Positions 26,836-34,504 of a stretch of DNA of 39,082 bases are shown here, one piece after another. The position numbers and the translations under genes were made by a program. A model generated the notes under the pieces. That model did not search any database and was not told the origin of the DNA. It was given only the letters and a program-made list of their open reading frames with translations. The stretch is from Nanobdellota archaeon (GTDB lineage: Archaea; Nanobdellota; Nanobdellia; Pacearchaeales; GW2011-AR1): assembly GCA_018817405.1 (NCBI GenBank), contig JAHITZ010000058.1, positions 1 to 39,082 of the forward strand, in the 5' to 3' direction. The number at the start of each line of letters is the position of its first letter. The stretch's first letter is position 1.

Positions 26836-26946
26836 CTTCTATTAAAAGCAGATAGTTGTCACTGTTAAATATCTTTAAGAGTTTTTAAGATTTTAATTTA
26901 TATCTTTTAGAGATTTTTAAATTTAACTGTTTTGTTATGCGGATTT

Positions 26947-27093
26947 TAGTATACGAAAACCAGTTCGCCTGTTTTATCAAAAAGATTAGAATAGAAAATA
27001 GCTTCAAACAGTTTGGTTTTAGGTAATAATACAAATCATTTTTTGGGGGGTTGGAGGAGGTGGGCAAAAGATTATGCTATTTTTATGTTGTAA
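26947..27093 (-). repeat. Dispersed ~150-bp intergenic repeat, copy A
   Basis: Read on the minus strand this copy runs TTACAACATAAAAATAGCAT ... CTGTTTGAAGCTATTTT ... GATAAAACAGGCGAACTGG ... TATACTA. It aligns along its whole length with copy C (35865-36017, + strand), in opposite orientation. Copies B and D match parts. No ORF is present. A and C mark the two ends of the A/C-rich segment of the + strand. Confidence 0.8.
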
Positions 27094-27117
27094 TTACAGT
27101 CAATCATTTTACATTCA

Positions 27118-27621
27118 TCACGTTTCAGAGAACAATTCTGGACTTAAGTCTTTCTTCAAATACAACACATGTTTTGGCTCGCCATTTTTATTCACACCAA
27201 TACAAAAAAGTTCATGTTTATGCAACAAACTCATCATCTCAATATTTCTATTCATAAACAAAGCGTGATTTCCCCATGCAATAACAATCTTCTCAGAACT
27301 TTGCGCTTCTTCTGTAATTGATTTATCATTTTCTCTGCCAACCAGCTCTTTTGTGTTCTTCAAATCTTTTGGAAATGTCGCGCGAAAAGCAAACACATTA
27401 CAAACAGAAACGCTTCCATAGCCCCATTGTTTAGCATAGTTGATCATTCTGCTAACTGTAGGGTCGTTTTTAATTTCATCAGCAGTTGAAGGATTCAAAC
27501 CAATGAACATAATCTGTGGCAGGTTATTATCCCATTTTCTTTTTAATTTATAACGATATTTTTCACATTCAGAAAACAGCGCCTCGCTGTAAACACCCTC
27601 TTTTTCAAATGTTCTAATCAT
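27118..27621 (-). CDS. DUF1643 family protein
   Basis: The 167-residue protein has the DUF1643 signature: FIGLNPSTADEIKNDPTVSR, then WGYGSVSVCNVFAFRATFPK and, later, KIVIAWGNHA. The family is widespread in bacteria and phages; its function is not established, although the fold resembles uracil-DNA-glycosylase-like proteins. A TTATAAA box (27644-27650) about 26 nt upstream indicates a leaderless mRNA. It is divergent from the dehydrogenase gene and 94 nt away. It has the A/C-rich + strand composition of the inverted segment. Confidence 0.85.
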   Translation of the reverse strand: MIRTFEKEGVYSEALFSECEKYRYKLKRKWDNNLPQIMFIGLNPSTADEIKNDPTVSRMINYAKQWGYGSVSVCNVFAFRATFPKDLKNTKELVGRENDKSITEEAQSSEKIVIAWGNHALFMNRNIEMMSLLHKHELFCIGVNKNGEPKHVLYLKKDLSPELFSET

Positions 27622-27715
27622 CTTACTGAATATCTAGAGGAAGTTATAAATGTTTTTGAACCGCGAGATTCACAATCACAACAATCCTTAAAAAAAGCAA
27701 AACTCTCTTCAATAC

Positions 27716-28585
27716 ATGAACATCGGAATGATTGGCATGGGTTTTGTCGGAGGAACAACAGCAAAGGTGCTATCAACAGCGCACCGCATTTTTCCCTACG
27801 ACAGATACAAAGCACCTTACAACACCGACGAATGTATAAAACAATTAGTTCAAAACGCAGAAGTAGTATTCATCTGCGTTCCAACGCCAATGAAAAAAAG
27901 CGGGGAAATAGATTACAGTCCAATGCATCATTCCCTGCAGCTATTAGCTAAAACTGCTGAACAAATCAGAAGAAACCCTGAAGAGATTTTAATAACTGTC
28001 CGGTCAACAGCAGTTTCAGGAACCACTGACAAGTTTACACAACAATATCCTTTCAAATTCGCTTTCAACCCAGAGTTCTTAAGAGAAAAACACGCTTTGG
28101 AAGATATGCAAAATACAAATCGCATTGTCATCGGAGTTCAGGACATTGAATCAGAAGAAAAATTAAAAAGAGTTTACAGACTTTTGTTTCCCAACGCACA
28201 AATAATAACCACAGATAGAAAAACAGCAGAGATGATAAAATACGCTGCAAACGCCACGTTGTCTGCGCAGGTTATGATTGCAAACGAATTATACAAAATA
28301 TGCCAAGCCTTGGGAATTGAATACAAAAAAGTAAAAGACTCGATTCAGCTGGACGATAGGATTGGAAAAAACATGGATGTCCCGGGCCCCGACGGTGATT
28401 TCGGTTTTGGAGGCAAATGTTTTCCAAAAGACCTCAATGCATTAATCTATCTTGCAAGAGAGCACAACGTAAGACCATACTTGTTGGAAGAAGTCTGGCG
28501 CTCAAACCTTAATATAAGAAAAAATCACGATTGGCTTGACATTGCAGGCGCAACTGAAGAAAACAAAAATTTTTCACAGGAATGA
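27716..28585 (+). CDS. Short UDP-glucose/GDP-mannose dehydrogenase-type enzyme
   Basis: The 289-residue protein has the NAD-binding motif GMIGMGFVGG (4-13), CVPTPMKKSGEIDYS, the FNPEFLREKHALEDM loop, the central dimer helix AEMIKYAANATLSAQVMIAN, and the catalytic Cys in GFGGKCFPKDLNAL. These enzymes oxidise nucleotide sugars (UDP-Glc, UDP-ManNAc and similar) to uronic acids for surface polysaccharides. The usual third domain, about 120 aa that binds the nucleotide, is missing and the protein ends soon after the catalytic region. It may be a naturally short form. CTTAAAAAA about 25 nt upstream fixes the start. Confidence 0.88.
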   Translation: MNIGMIGMGFVGGTTAKVLSTAHRIFPYDRYKAPYNTDECIKQLVQNAEVVFICVPTPMKKSGEIDYSPMHHSLQLLAKTAEQIRRNPEEILITVRSTAVSGTTDKFTQQYPFKFAFNPEFLREKHALEDMQNTNRIVIGVQDIESEEKLKRVYRLLFPNAQIITTDRKTAEMIKYAANATLSAQVMIANELYKICQALGIEYKKVKDSIQLDDRIGKNMDVPGPDGDFGFGGKCFPKDLNALIYLAREHNVRPYLLEEVWRSNLNIRKNHDWLDIAGATEENKNFSQE

Positions 28586-28713
28586 AAATTTAGCCCAAGT
28601 CAAAACCACAGTTATAACCCAAAGCAGAAGGAGGAGATTGCAAAGTAACCCCTTTACCTGTTAATTTCAGGAGGGTTGGCTATTATTGAGGATATTATTT
28701 TTAATTCAGCAAG

Positions 28714-29250
28714 TCACAAATCAAACATAAAATACTCTGCATTCTTTACATTAGTCATTAAAGAATCCTCATCTCCTAACTCATTAAAAATCACCCTGGC
28801 AGCAATGACAACTGCTTCATGCGCAACAATCAAAACCCTCGCATAATTCTCCTTTTTCAAATCTTCTAAAAATTGTTTAACACGAGCTTTGACATCCAAA
28901 AAAGACTCTCCTCCTTCCGTCTTAAAGTTAATTATATCTCCGGATTTATTTCTTTGTTCAATATATTCCAAATAATACTTACCCTCAAATCCAAACTTCA
29001 CTTCATTCAATCTTTTATCAATTTTTATCTCTAAATCTCTGCCTTCTCCTGCAATTTCAGCAGTTTCCCTAGCACGGGGAAATTCAGAACTACAAATCGC
29101 ATCAAATCTAATGTGCTTCAACTCCCCCGCAGCTTCCTCTGCTTGCTTCTTTCCGTTCTCAGTAAGATGCACAGGAACAGAAGGATCAAAATTAATAAGC
29201 TTCTTCACGTTGTACTCGCTTTCTCCATGTCGCATAAAGTAGATTTCCAT
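28714..29250 (-). CDS. Histidine phosphatase family protein (phosphoglycerate-mutase-like)
   Basis: The 178-residue protein begins MEIYFMRHGESEYN, with the catalytic RHG motif (7-9). Downstream are CSSEFPRARETAEI (substrate Arg) and LIVAHEAVVIAARV, where the second catalytic His lies. Enzymes of this clan are phosphoglycerate mutases or broad phosphatases; the substrate cannot be told. It is convergent with the nucleotide-sugar dehydrogenase gene (128-bp gap with no recognised feature). TTAAAAAG about 26 nt upstream marks the promoter. Confidence 0.92.
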   Translation of the reverse strand: MEIYFMRHGESEYNVKKLINFDPSVPVHLTENGKKQAEEAAGELKHIRFDAICSSEFPRARETAEIAGEGRDLEIKIDKRLNEVKFGFEGKYYLEYIEQRNKSGDIINFKTEGGESFLDVKARVKQFLEDLKKENYARVLIVAHEAVVIAARVIFNELGDEDSLMTNVKNAEYFMFDL

Positions 29251-29344
29251 ATCAAAAAATAGAGAAGAGGGATTAAAAAGTTTGTTATATAATTCATTTT
29301 ATGACAACCATCAAACTTTTAAGCAGAGAACAACTAAAAAAATA

Positions 29345-29893
29345 ATGGAAACCTTAAATATAATCTTATCTGTCTTGTTAGTATATTTCTCCCTTACATT
29401 AATCATCCCGGCGATAATCGTCCCAAACCTCTGGCTTTACAAAACAAAAAAAACAATAACCTCAAAAAAGCTAAAAGAAAAAATAAAAGAACTGGGTAAG
29501 ATAAAAAATAAAAATCTGTTTGTTAAATCTACATTTTTGTATGTTGCAAAGAGATATTCTGCTGCAACAGGCCCTATCAACTTTCTCGTCAATCTGCCCA
29601 AGCTATTCCAGAACGATCCAAATAAAATAACTGAAAAAAACGGATTTGCCTATTGTCACGTTCAAGACCTTATAATAAAAACAATCTTAATCGGAAGTAA
29701 AAGATTTAAAGAAAAAGATATTAAGGAAAAAATAACCTTCTCAGCAGCTATTCATCAACATCTTGAAGTTAATATTGATGGCAAAAAGATTAATTTAGAT
29801 CCGTGGGCATATGACCTAGGAGTTCCTTACGGAAAATATCTCACAATATCCACATCTTTAAGAAATTTATTGCATTCCTTAACAAAACTATAA
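29345..29893 (+). CDS. Membrane-anchored transglutaminase-like protein (tentative)
   Basis: The ORF track starts at a TTG at 29282, but an ACTTTTAAG box ~28 nt upstream favours ATG 29345, giving 182 aa. One N-terminal helix (LSVLLVYFSLTLIIPAIIV) anchors it. The soluble part has FAYCHVQDLIIKTIL, then IHQHLEVNIDGKKINLDPWA. The spacing of Cys, His and Asp (C...HxHLEV.IDG....DPW) fits the transglutaminase-like protease fold. The activity could be peptide or amide hydrolysis, or it may only bind. This is motif reading by eye; another fold is possible. Confidence 0.55.
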   Translation: METLNIILSVLLVYFSLTLIIPAIIVPNLWLYKTKKTITSKKLKEKIKELGKIKNKNLFVKSTFLYVAKRYSAATGPINFLVNLPKLFQNDPNKITEKNGFAYCHVQDLIIKTILIGSKRFKEKDIKEKITFSAAIHQHLEVNIDGKKINLDPWAYDLGVPYGKYLTISTSLRNLLHSLTKL

Positions 29894-29925
29894 AAGTTTA
29901 AAACCTCTTTCTTCTTTAAAGTCGC

Positions 29926-30903
29926 ATGAAAAAAACATTCAAATACCAAATGAAGCCTGCATTTGAAGAACGAATGAAATCTCTCATCCCAGACAAAGAT
30001 GACTTCGCCCAATTCGAAAAAATAATTCATCAAGAACCACTAAGTTTTATCAGATGCAACACAATTAAAATTTCCCCTTGTGAATTATTAAAAAAATTAA
30101 ATAGAAAGAGCTGGCAAGTCAAACAGCCATATCCCAATTTTCCAGAAGTCATGCTCATTGAGTCCGACCTCTTACCGGGAGAACTAGGCAATGCACTTGA
30201 ACACCAACTCGGCTACTATTACATCCAAGAAGTTTCATCAATGCTCCCCCCGATAGCACTTAACCCACAACCTGAAGAATTAATTTTAGACCTAATGGCG
30301 TCACCTGGAAGCAAAACAACTCAAATCGCAGCTAAAATGCAAAACAAAGGCACGGTCGTCGCCAACGACTTAAAAATTCAGAGAATAAAAATCCTTGTCT
30401 CGAATTTAGAACGTTGTGGGGTAACAAACACAATTATAAGCAGAAAAGATGCCATAGCATTATGTTCAAAACTAGCTAATTTAAATTACACGAAATTCGA
30501 TAAAATACTTGTCGACGCACCTTGCTCTGGCGAAGGCACACTCCGCTCATCTCCAAAAACATTCATAATCTGGAATCACAAGATAACCAAATCTCTTTCA
30601 AGACAACAAAAAAAGTTCATTGCCTTTGCATTAAAATGTCTGAAAAAATCTGGGGTTCTTGTCTACTCAACATGCACCCATGCCCCAGAAGAAAATGAAG
30701 AAGTAATAGACTTCGCGTTAAGGAACTTTCCAGTAAAAATTGAAACTCTCGCCCTTCCTTTAAAATGCCGCCCAGGTATAACAAAATGGAAAGACAAAAC
30801 ATTCCATCAAGATGTTAAAAAAACCTGCAGAATCTACCCTCAAGACAACGACAGCGAGGGTTTTTTTGTTGCAAAGCTTAGGTTGTTGGAGGAAACAAAA
30901 TGA
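29926..30903 (+). CDS. NOP2/Sun-family RNA cytosine-C5 methyltransferase
   Basis: The 325-residue enzyme has the AdoMet motif ILDLMASPGSKTTQIAAKM, the general Cys motif DAPCSGEGTLRSSP, and the catalytic STCTHAPEENEEVIDFAL. These are the hallmarks of NSUN/RsmB-type m5C methyltransferases acting on tRNA or rRNA. The N-terminal region (FIRCNTIKISPCELL) is the usual RNA-binding front. It overlaps the next gene by 4 nt (ATGA) and a PUA-type protein follows two genes on, suggesting a shared RNA-modification unit. TTTAAAA about 25 nt upstream marks the promoter. Confidence 0.93.
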   Translation: MKKTFKYQMKPAFEERMKSLIPDKDDFAQFEKIIHQEPLSFIRCNTIKISPCELLKKLNRKSWQVKQPYPNFPEVMLIESDLLPGELGNALEHQLGYYYIQEVSSMLPPIALNPQPEELILDLMASPGSKTTQIAAKMQNKGTVVANDLKIQRIKILVSNLERCGVTNTIISRKDAIALCSKLANLNYTKFDKILVDAPCSGEGTLRSSPKTFIIWNHKITKSLSRQQKKFIAFALKCLKKSGVLVYSTCTHAPEENEEVIDFALRNFPVKIETLALPLKCRPGITKWKDKTFHQDVKKTCRIYPQDNDSEGFFVAKLRLLEETK

Positions 30904-31280
30904 GATTAAACCATGAAATCCTACAAGAAATTGCAAGGCAAGCAAAAATCCTAACAGCTCGAGACTACGTTTCTAAAGCCGTTTATTGTATTAATCTCCC
31001 TGTAAGCCACCTTCCACAAAGAGAAAGTCACTCTTTAATTCCAATACGCAATTCAACAGGCCACATTATAGGATATACTTGCTTCACAAGAGAGAGAAAA
31101 TATCGAGAAGACGAAGGAAAAATTGTTTGCTATTTCATGCCTGAAACAAAAACTCCGATTACACGAAGAGAAAAATATCATACTCGCACAAAACCTTGTT
31201 CCCCTGCTTCAAAAAATGCAGAAAGTTATGCTCCTACGTTTCGCTTATCAAACGAAGAAGATTCCGGCAGGGAAATATAA
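30900..31280 (+). CDS. Hypothetical protein in the RNA-methyltransferase operon
   Basis: The 126-residue protein is translationally coupled to the NSUN methyltransferase (ATGA overlap) and ends 2 nt before the PUA-protein start. It has a compact beta-rich middle (SLIPIRNSTGHIIGYTCFTR ... KIVCYFMPETKTPI) and a Lys/Arg- and Ser-rich tail likely to be disordered. No family is recognised. Its place suggests a role in RNA modification or an accessory to the enzyme. Confidence 0.65.
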   Translation: MRLNHEILQEIARQAKILTARDYVSKAVYCINLPVSHLPQRESHSLIPIRNSTGHIIGYTCFTRERKYREDEGKIVCYFMPETKTPITRREKYHTRTKPCSPASKNAESYAPTFRLSNEEDSGREI

Positions 31281-31282
31281 AA

Positions 31283-31753
31283 ATGATAAAATTCATAAAA
31301 TCCAGCGAAAAAAAGAAAATCCTAGCAGTGCTTGGAGAACAATATGGCCTTTCTTCCCTTTCTTACCTGCTAATTGAAGGAGGAAGGAAAAAACTCCGCG
31401 CTTTTTCAGGCTCTTTGTCAAAAGAAGAAATCCTCGGCTTAGGAAACCTAACAAACATTGAACTAATAGGCATGTACATAATCAGCAGAAGAGACCAAGA
31501 TTTAAGAATAAACTTCGACGCCCTCTCAATTCCAGAAATAAAAAACCAAATTTCAAAAAACATAATTAAAATCAGCAAACAACAACTTGAACTCTGGATG
31601 AGAGGCCACGATTTAGAAATAAAATGTGAAAGAGGCCCAGTAGTTCTCCAATTCCAAGATGATTTTGTAGGAATTGGAAAATCCAACACAGAGAAGATTT
31701 TTAATTATGTGCCGAAGGAGAGAAAGTTGAAGACTCCCTTACCAATTAGTTAA
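31283..31753 (+). CDS. PUA-domain protein, partner of the NSUN methyltransferase
   Basis: The track begins at 31196 inside the previous gene; the ATG at 31283, just after its stop, is chosen (156 aa). The C-terminal part, LELWMRGHDLEI...GPVVLQFQDDFVGIGKSN..KIFNYVPKERKLKTPL, matches PUA domains found at the C-terminal end of archaeal NOP2/NIP7-type proteins. PUA domains bind structured RNA. The N-terminal ~90 aa resemble the pre-PUA region of that family. It is probably the RNA-binding partner of the methyltransferase encoded two genes upstream. Confidence 0.75.
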   Translation: MIKFIKSSEKKKILAVLGEQYGLSSLSYLLIEGGRKKLRAFSGSLSKEEILGLGNLTNIELIGMYIISRRDQDLRINFDALSIPEIKNQISKNIIKISKQQLELWMRGHDLEIKCERGPVVLQFQDDFVGIGKSNTEKIFNYVPKERKLKTPLPIS

Positions 31754-31759
31754 TTTGTT

Positions 31760-31885
31760 TTGTTACAACATCAAAATAGCATAATTCTTTTCTCACACAA
31801 TCCGACCCATTAAAGATTATTTGATAAGGATATTACCTAGAACCTTATTGTTTGGAACTATTTCTTATGCCCTTTTACCTATACC
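31760..31885 (+). repeat. Dispersed ~150-bp intergenic repeat, copy D (partial)
   Basis: TTGTTACAACATCAAAATAGCATAATT matches copy C at the same end (one difference in the first 26 nt). The middle (GATTATTTGATAAGGATATTACCTA) is also similar, and the match fades near the TTTGGAACTATTTC part. It sits in the 183-bp gap after the PUA gene, upstream of the promoter TTATAA (31909-31914) of the next gene. Confidence 0.7.
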
Positions 31886-31936
31886 GGCTCTCTCCATTTC
31901 CGAAACAGTTATAACCTCTTTTTTCCCAAAAAAATT

Positions 31937-32308
31937 ATGAGGATACAAAGATACTTGCTGAAACATCCAGATAGAGGAGCTTACTTAGGAAAGCACATAG
32001 GAGCAGAGGGGGAAATGTTTAATTGGTATGTTGCTGATACAAGCGAAGGAGAGGCAATAGCCGTACAATCAAACACAATTGCAGCAGAAGCAGATGCATT
32101 TGTTAAAGATATTTTTCTGCGAACATTTACTTTACAGTTAAATCCAAAAATTCCATACATAGTAAGGAAATGTCTTAATGGATTTGACGTCACTGTAACT
32201 GAAAACCGCAACCCTGGGCAAATGATTGCTTTAATACATGGGATTAAAGAAAGGAGGTTGAAATATCTTTTTCAGTCTTCCTCTGATCCAAATGGAGCCT
32301 CGCCCTGA
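31937..32308 (+). CDS. Hypothetical protein, 123 aa
   Basis: The protein starts MRIQRYLLKHPDRGAYLGKH and reads as an alpha/beta domain (AIAVQSNTIAAEADAFVKDIF ... YIVRKCLNGFDVTVTENRN). The tail is short and polar. No family, membrane segment or metal motif is recognised. TTATAA at 31909-31914 lies about 25 nt from the ATG. A short, GNAT-like sequence follows its stop. Confidence 0.6.
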   Translation: MRIQRYLLKHPDRGAYLGKHIGAEGEMFNWYVADTSEGEAIAVQSNTIAAEADAFVKDIFLRTFTLQLNPKIPYIVRKCLNGFDVTVTENRNPGQMIALIHGIKERRLKYLFQSSSDPNGASP

Positions 32309-32380
32309 CTGTTAACATTCTCTCCAACAAAACCCGCAGCAGAAATTTACAGACCTCACGGTTTCCTTGAAGTAGAATAA
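32309..32380 (+). pseudogene. Fragment resembling the C-terminal end of a GNAT acetyltransferase
   Basis: Directly after the previous stop an open frame of 23 codons reads ...SPTKPAAEIYRPHGFLEVE and stops. The N-P-x-A-x-x-x-Y-x-x-x-G-F pattern is typical of the last helix and strand of GNAT enzymes. The rest of such a gene is absent, so this is likely a gene remnant. Too short to be certain. Confidence 0.3.
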
Positions 32381-32399
32381 TCTCTGACTCACAAAAAAC

Positions 32400-32576
32400 C
32401 TATTCATCACAAAGACCTAAAGCAACACACAACTTATCGACAACATCATCAACAACTTCTGGATTTTCAAGATGTTTTTCAAATCGCTGATAAGCCTGAA
32501 AAGTTTTCTTTCTGATTAATTCGCAACATCTGGTATTATCTTCGCAATTTTCTGAGTCATAATCTTCTCTTACCAT
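32400..32576 (-). CDS. Small acidic Cys-containing protein, 58 aa (below ORF-track cutoff)
   Basis: This minus-strand ORF is not in the track. It begins MVREDYDSENCEDNTRCCEL, continues as a helical charged segment (IRKKTFQAYQRFEKHLENPE) and ends KLCVALGLCDE. It has five Cys and may bind metal or form a small helical bundle. A TTTAAATA box shared with the divergent MetAP2 gene lies ~26 nt upstream. The stop is TAG at 32400-32402. Function unknown. Confidence 0.55.
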   Translation of the reverse strand: MVREDYDSENCEDNTRCCELIRKKTFQAYQRFEKHLENPEVVDDVVDKLCVALGLCDE

Positions 32577-32597
32577 AACTTCTCTCCAACCAAACGT

Positions 32598-32606
32598 TAT
32601 TTAAAG
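32598..32606. promoter_or_regulatory. Shared palindromic TATA box between divergent genes
   Basis: TATTTAAAG, read as CTTTAAATA on the other strand, lies ~25 nt from the minus-strand ATG at 32576 and ~25 nt from the + strand ATG at 32627. One TATA core is at the right distance for both leaderless genes, so their initiation may compete. Confidence 0.5.
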
Positions 32607-32626
32607 CTTTGCTTCATAAAAATTAG

Positions 32627-33514
32627 ATGGAAAAGGAACAAATAGAAAAACTAAAAAAAGCAGGCGACATCGCAAAAAAAGTAAAAGTCTTTGCCAGAGA
32701 AATAATCTGCAAAGACATCCCCCTTCTAGAAATCGCAGAAAAAATAGACGCTAAAATTCTTGAACTCGGCGGAAAACCAGCTTTCCCGATAAATCTTTCA
32801 ATCAACGAAATCGCAGCACACTCAACTCCAAGCCATAACGACGACCAAAAAGCCCACGGCTTGCTAAAAATAGACATCGGGGTACATATTGACGGCTTTG
32901 TCGCAGATACAGCTTTCTCCCTTGACCTTGAGAACAATGAAGAAAACAAACAACTGATTGAAGCAGCAGAATCTGCATTAGAATCTGGAATCAAAGCAAC
33001 AGACTACCATACAGAATTAAGAGAAATCGGCAAGGCGATAGAAAACACAATTAAATCCCGCGGTTTCCAGCCAATAATAAATCTCTCAGGCCACTCAATT
33101 GACCAATACGACCTCCATTCAGGAATTACAATACCAAATTACGACAACTTAAAAGAATACAACTTAGAAGAAGGAGTCTATGCAATTGAACCATTCTCAA
33201 CTTCAGGCCACGGCAAAGTTCGCGATGGAAAACCCTCTGGAATTTATCATTTAGAACCAGGCAGTGGTCAGGTCCGAGACCCATTTGCCAGAGAAGTTCT
33301 AAACTACATTAAAGAAAAATATCAAACCCTGCCTTTCTGCTCTCGCTGGCTTGTCAAAAAATTAAGTACAAGAGCACTCATAGCATTAAAACGCCTGGAA
33401 GAAGCAAACATAATCCACCAATATCTTCAATTAGTTGAAATCAATCGTAAACCAGTTGCACAGGCTGAGCATACGCTTGTTTTAACAAAGAATGAGAAGA
33501 TTGTTACGACGTAA
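32627..33514 (+). CDS. map: Methionine aminopeptidase, type II
   Basis: The 295-residue enzyme removes the initiator methionine from nascent proteins. Metal ligands are visible: D in LKIDIGVHIDGFVADTAFS (two Asp), H in NLSGHSIDQYDLH, E in GVYAIEPFSTSGHG and E in AQAEHTLVLT. HSTPSHNDDQ near residue 65 includes the substrate His. The ~60-aa insert in the C-terminal half (REVLNYIKEKYQTLPFCSRW) defines the type II (archaeal/eukaryotic) class. It has the promoter described above and is A/C-rich on the + strand. Confidence 0.97.
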   Translation: MEKEQIEKLKKAGDIAKKVKVFAREIICKDIPLLEIAEKIDAKILELGGKPAFPINLSINEIAAHSTPSHNDDQKAHGLLKIDIGVHIDGFVADTAFSLDLENNEENKQLIEAAESALESGIKATDYHTELREIGKAIENTIKSRGFQPIINLSGHSIDQYDLHSGITIPNYDNLKEYNLEEGVYAIEPFSTSGHGKVRDGKPSGIYHLEPGSGQVRDPFAREVLNYIKEKYQTLPFCSRWLVKKLSTRALIALKRLEEANIIHQYLQLVEINRKPVAQAEHTLVLTKNEKIVTT

Positions 33515-33523
33515 ATTAAATAT

Positions 33524-33586
33524 GGTACACGAAAACCAGTTCGCGTGTTTTATCAGATGGGATAATAAACAATAGCTTCAAACAAA
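33524..33586 (-). repeat. Dispersed intergenic repeat, copy B (core only)
   Basis: On the minus strand, TTTGTTTGAAGCTATT...GATAAAACACGCGAACTGG...GTACC matches the right half of copies A and C. The left half is not recognisable. It begins 9 nt after the MetAP2 stop and lies upstream of the promoter GTTTAAAAG (33632-) of the next gene. Confidence 0.75.
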
Positions 33587-33662
33587 ATGAATTAATAACT
33601 ATCTGCTACAATTACTCGTAGCATTAACAAGGTTTAAAAGATTGTAACCCTCCATTAATATA

Positions 33663-34163
33663 ATGCTAGAGAAAAAATTTTACAAGGTTGGTTTTTACAT
33701 AATATTGGTTCTACTAATATTTTCCCTCCTCTTATTCTTTTTTAATAAATTTACTCAATGTCCTAAGTGTGGACAGTGCGAGGCATGCCCTGCAATGGAA
33801 GAAGAAGCACTTATGGAATCTTTAGTGTCTTCATGGGGGAAAAATGCATTCAATGAAAGTGAAGTACTTTTCAATGTGGCAGTTTATAACTATGGGTACC
33901 AAGAAGCAAGAAACATTGTCATCCAATGTAATGTTTATAACACTGATGAAATGGGTTATCTTGTAGATAACACCCCTGTAGTGAGAGTATCAGAAAATGT
34001 AGGAACTGTAGGTTCAACCTCTGCTAAAACCATAGAACTAATGAAAAGCAATCCTCCCAACTTTTTGGATAGTGCAACAGCATTTTGTGATATTATCAGT
34101 TGTGACAACTGCGAAATTTTAAATGACCGGATTCCTGAATTGACTGAGTTTTCTCCAGCGTAG
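33663..34163 (+). CDS. Membrane-anchored protein with CPxCGxCxxCP motif
   Basis: The 166-residue protein has one N-terminal helix (VGFYIILVLLIFSLLLFFF) and no cleavage motif. After it comes FTQCPKCGQCEACP, four Cys that may bind a metal. The rest is beta-rich (VLFNVAVYNYGYQEARNIVIQCNVYN), like FxLD/CARDB-type extracellular sandwiches, with two more Cys pairs near the end (FCDIISCDNC). It is likely an extracytoplasmic domain on a stalk. GTTTAAAAG about 27 nt upstream marks the promoter. Function unknown. Confidence 0.7.
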   Translation: MLEKKFYKVGFYIILVLLIFSLLLFFFNKFTQCPKCGQCEACPAMEEEALMESLVSSWGKNAFNESEVLFNVAVYNYGYQEARNIVIQCNVYNTDEMGYLVDNTPVVRVSENVGTVGSTSAKTIELMKSNPPNFLDSATAFCDIISCDNCEILNDRIPELTEFSPA

Positions 34164-34174
34164 AATGAAAATTT

Positions 34175-34307
34175 AGGTTTTCGTAATAGAAAACCTTTCA
34201 ATCCGAGCAATTGTCAGGGAGGAGCAGAGGTTTTTCACATACCAAAAACATTTAACTCGAAGCTTCGTGAGAAGCGAGAGTCTAAGGTTTTCGCAAGCGA
34301 AAACCTT
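34175..34307 (+). other. Three hairpins upstream of tRNA-Tyr
   Basis: AGGTTTTC/GAAAACCT (34175-34182/34189-34196) lies just after the 166-aa gene. CTCG..CTTC-GTGA-GAAG..CGAG (34256-34278) has a GNRA-type loop, and AAGGTTTTCG-CAAG-CGAAAACCTT (34284-34307) has a 10-bp stem. The first and third share the AGGTTTTC sequence. The last overlaps the tRNA TATA box (TTTAATAA, 34306-34313). They may end the upstream transcript or belong to a structured RNA. Confidence 0.5.
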
Positions 34308-34336
34308 TAATAACCTCATTCTTCTTTTCATATTAT

Positions 34337-34499
34337 CCCCGCATAGCTCAGTGGTTAGAGCGTCCGGCTGTAGAATAGTGCAGACATTCCTTTATTGAGG
34401 ACAAGAATGAAGCGCAATTAGCCGATCTTTCACGTCTGAAGAAAAGTAAAAAAGCATGCAGACCCCGGAAGATCCCCAGTTCGACTCTGGGTGTGGGGA
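34337..34499 (+). tRNA. tRNA-Tyr (GTA) with 90-nt intron
   Basis: The mature part folds fully: acceptor CCCCGCA/TGTGGGG with discriminator A; D-stem GCTC/GAGC with GG in the loop; anticodon stem TCCGG/CCGGA with loop C-T-G-T-A-G-C (anticodon GTA, Tyr); variable AGATC; T-stem CCCAG/CTGGG with TTCGACT. The intron lies between positions 37 and 38. CCA is not encoded, as is common in archaea. TTTAATAA at 34306-34313 is ~27 nt upstream. Confidence 0.97.
34374..34463 (+). other. tRNA-Tyr intron with bulge-helix-bulge splice motif
   Basis: The exon stem TCCGG/CCGGA is joined to the 4-bp central helix CTGT (34368-34371)/GCAG (34458-34461) by 3-nt bulges AGA (34372-34374) and ACC (34462-34464). Cutting after the second bulge base (AG|A and AC|C) gives a 90-nt intron at 37/38. 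This is the archaeal endonuclease motif. The intron is long for this position, and its interior shows no convincing guide-RNA boxes. Confidence 0.9.
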
Positions 34500-34504
34500 T
34501 AAAT

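Noticed and set aside
34374-34463. C/D-box guide RNA within the tRNA intron
   Set aside because: A CTGA box is present but no convincing RTGATGA box C or inner D'/C' pair.
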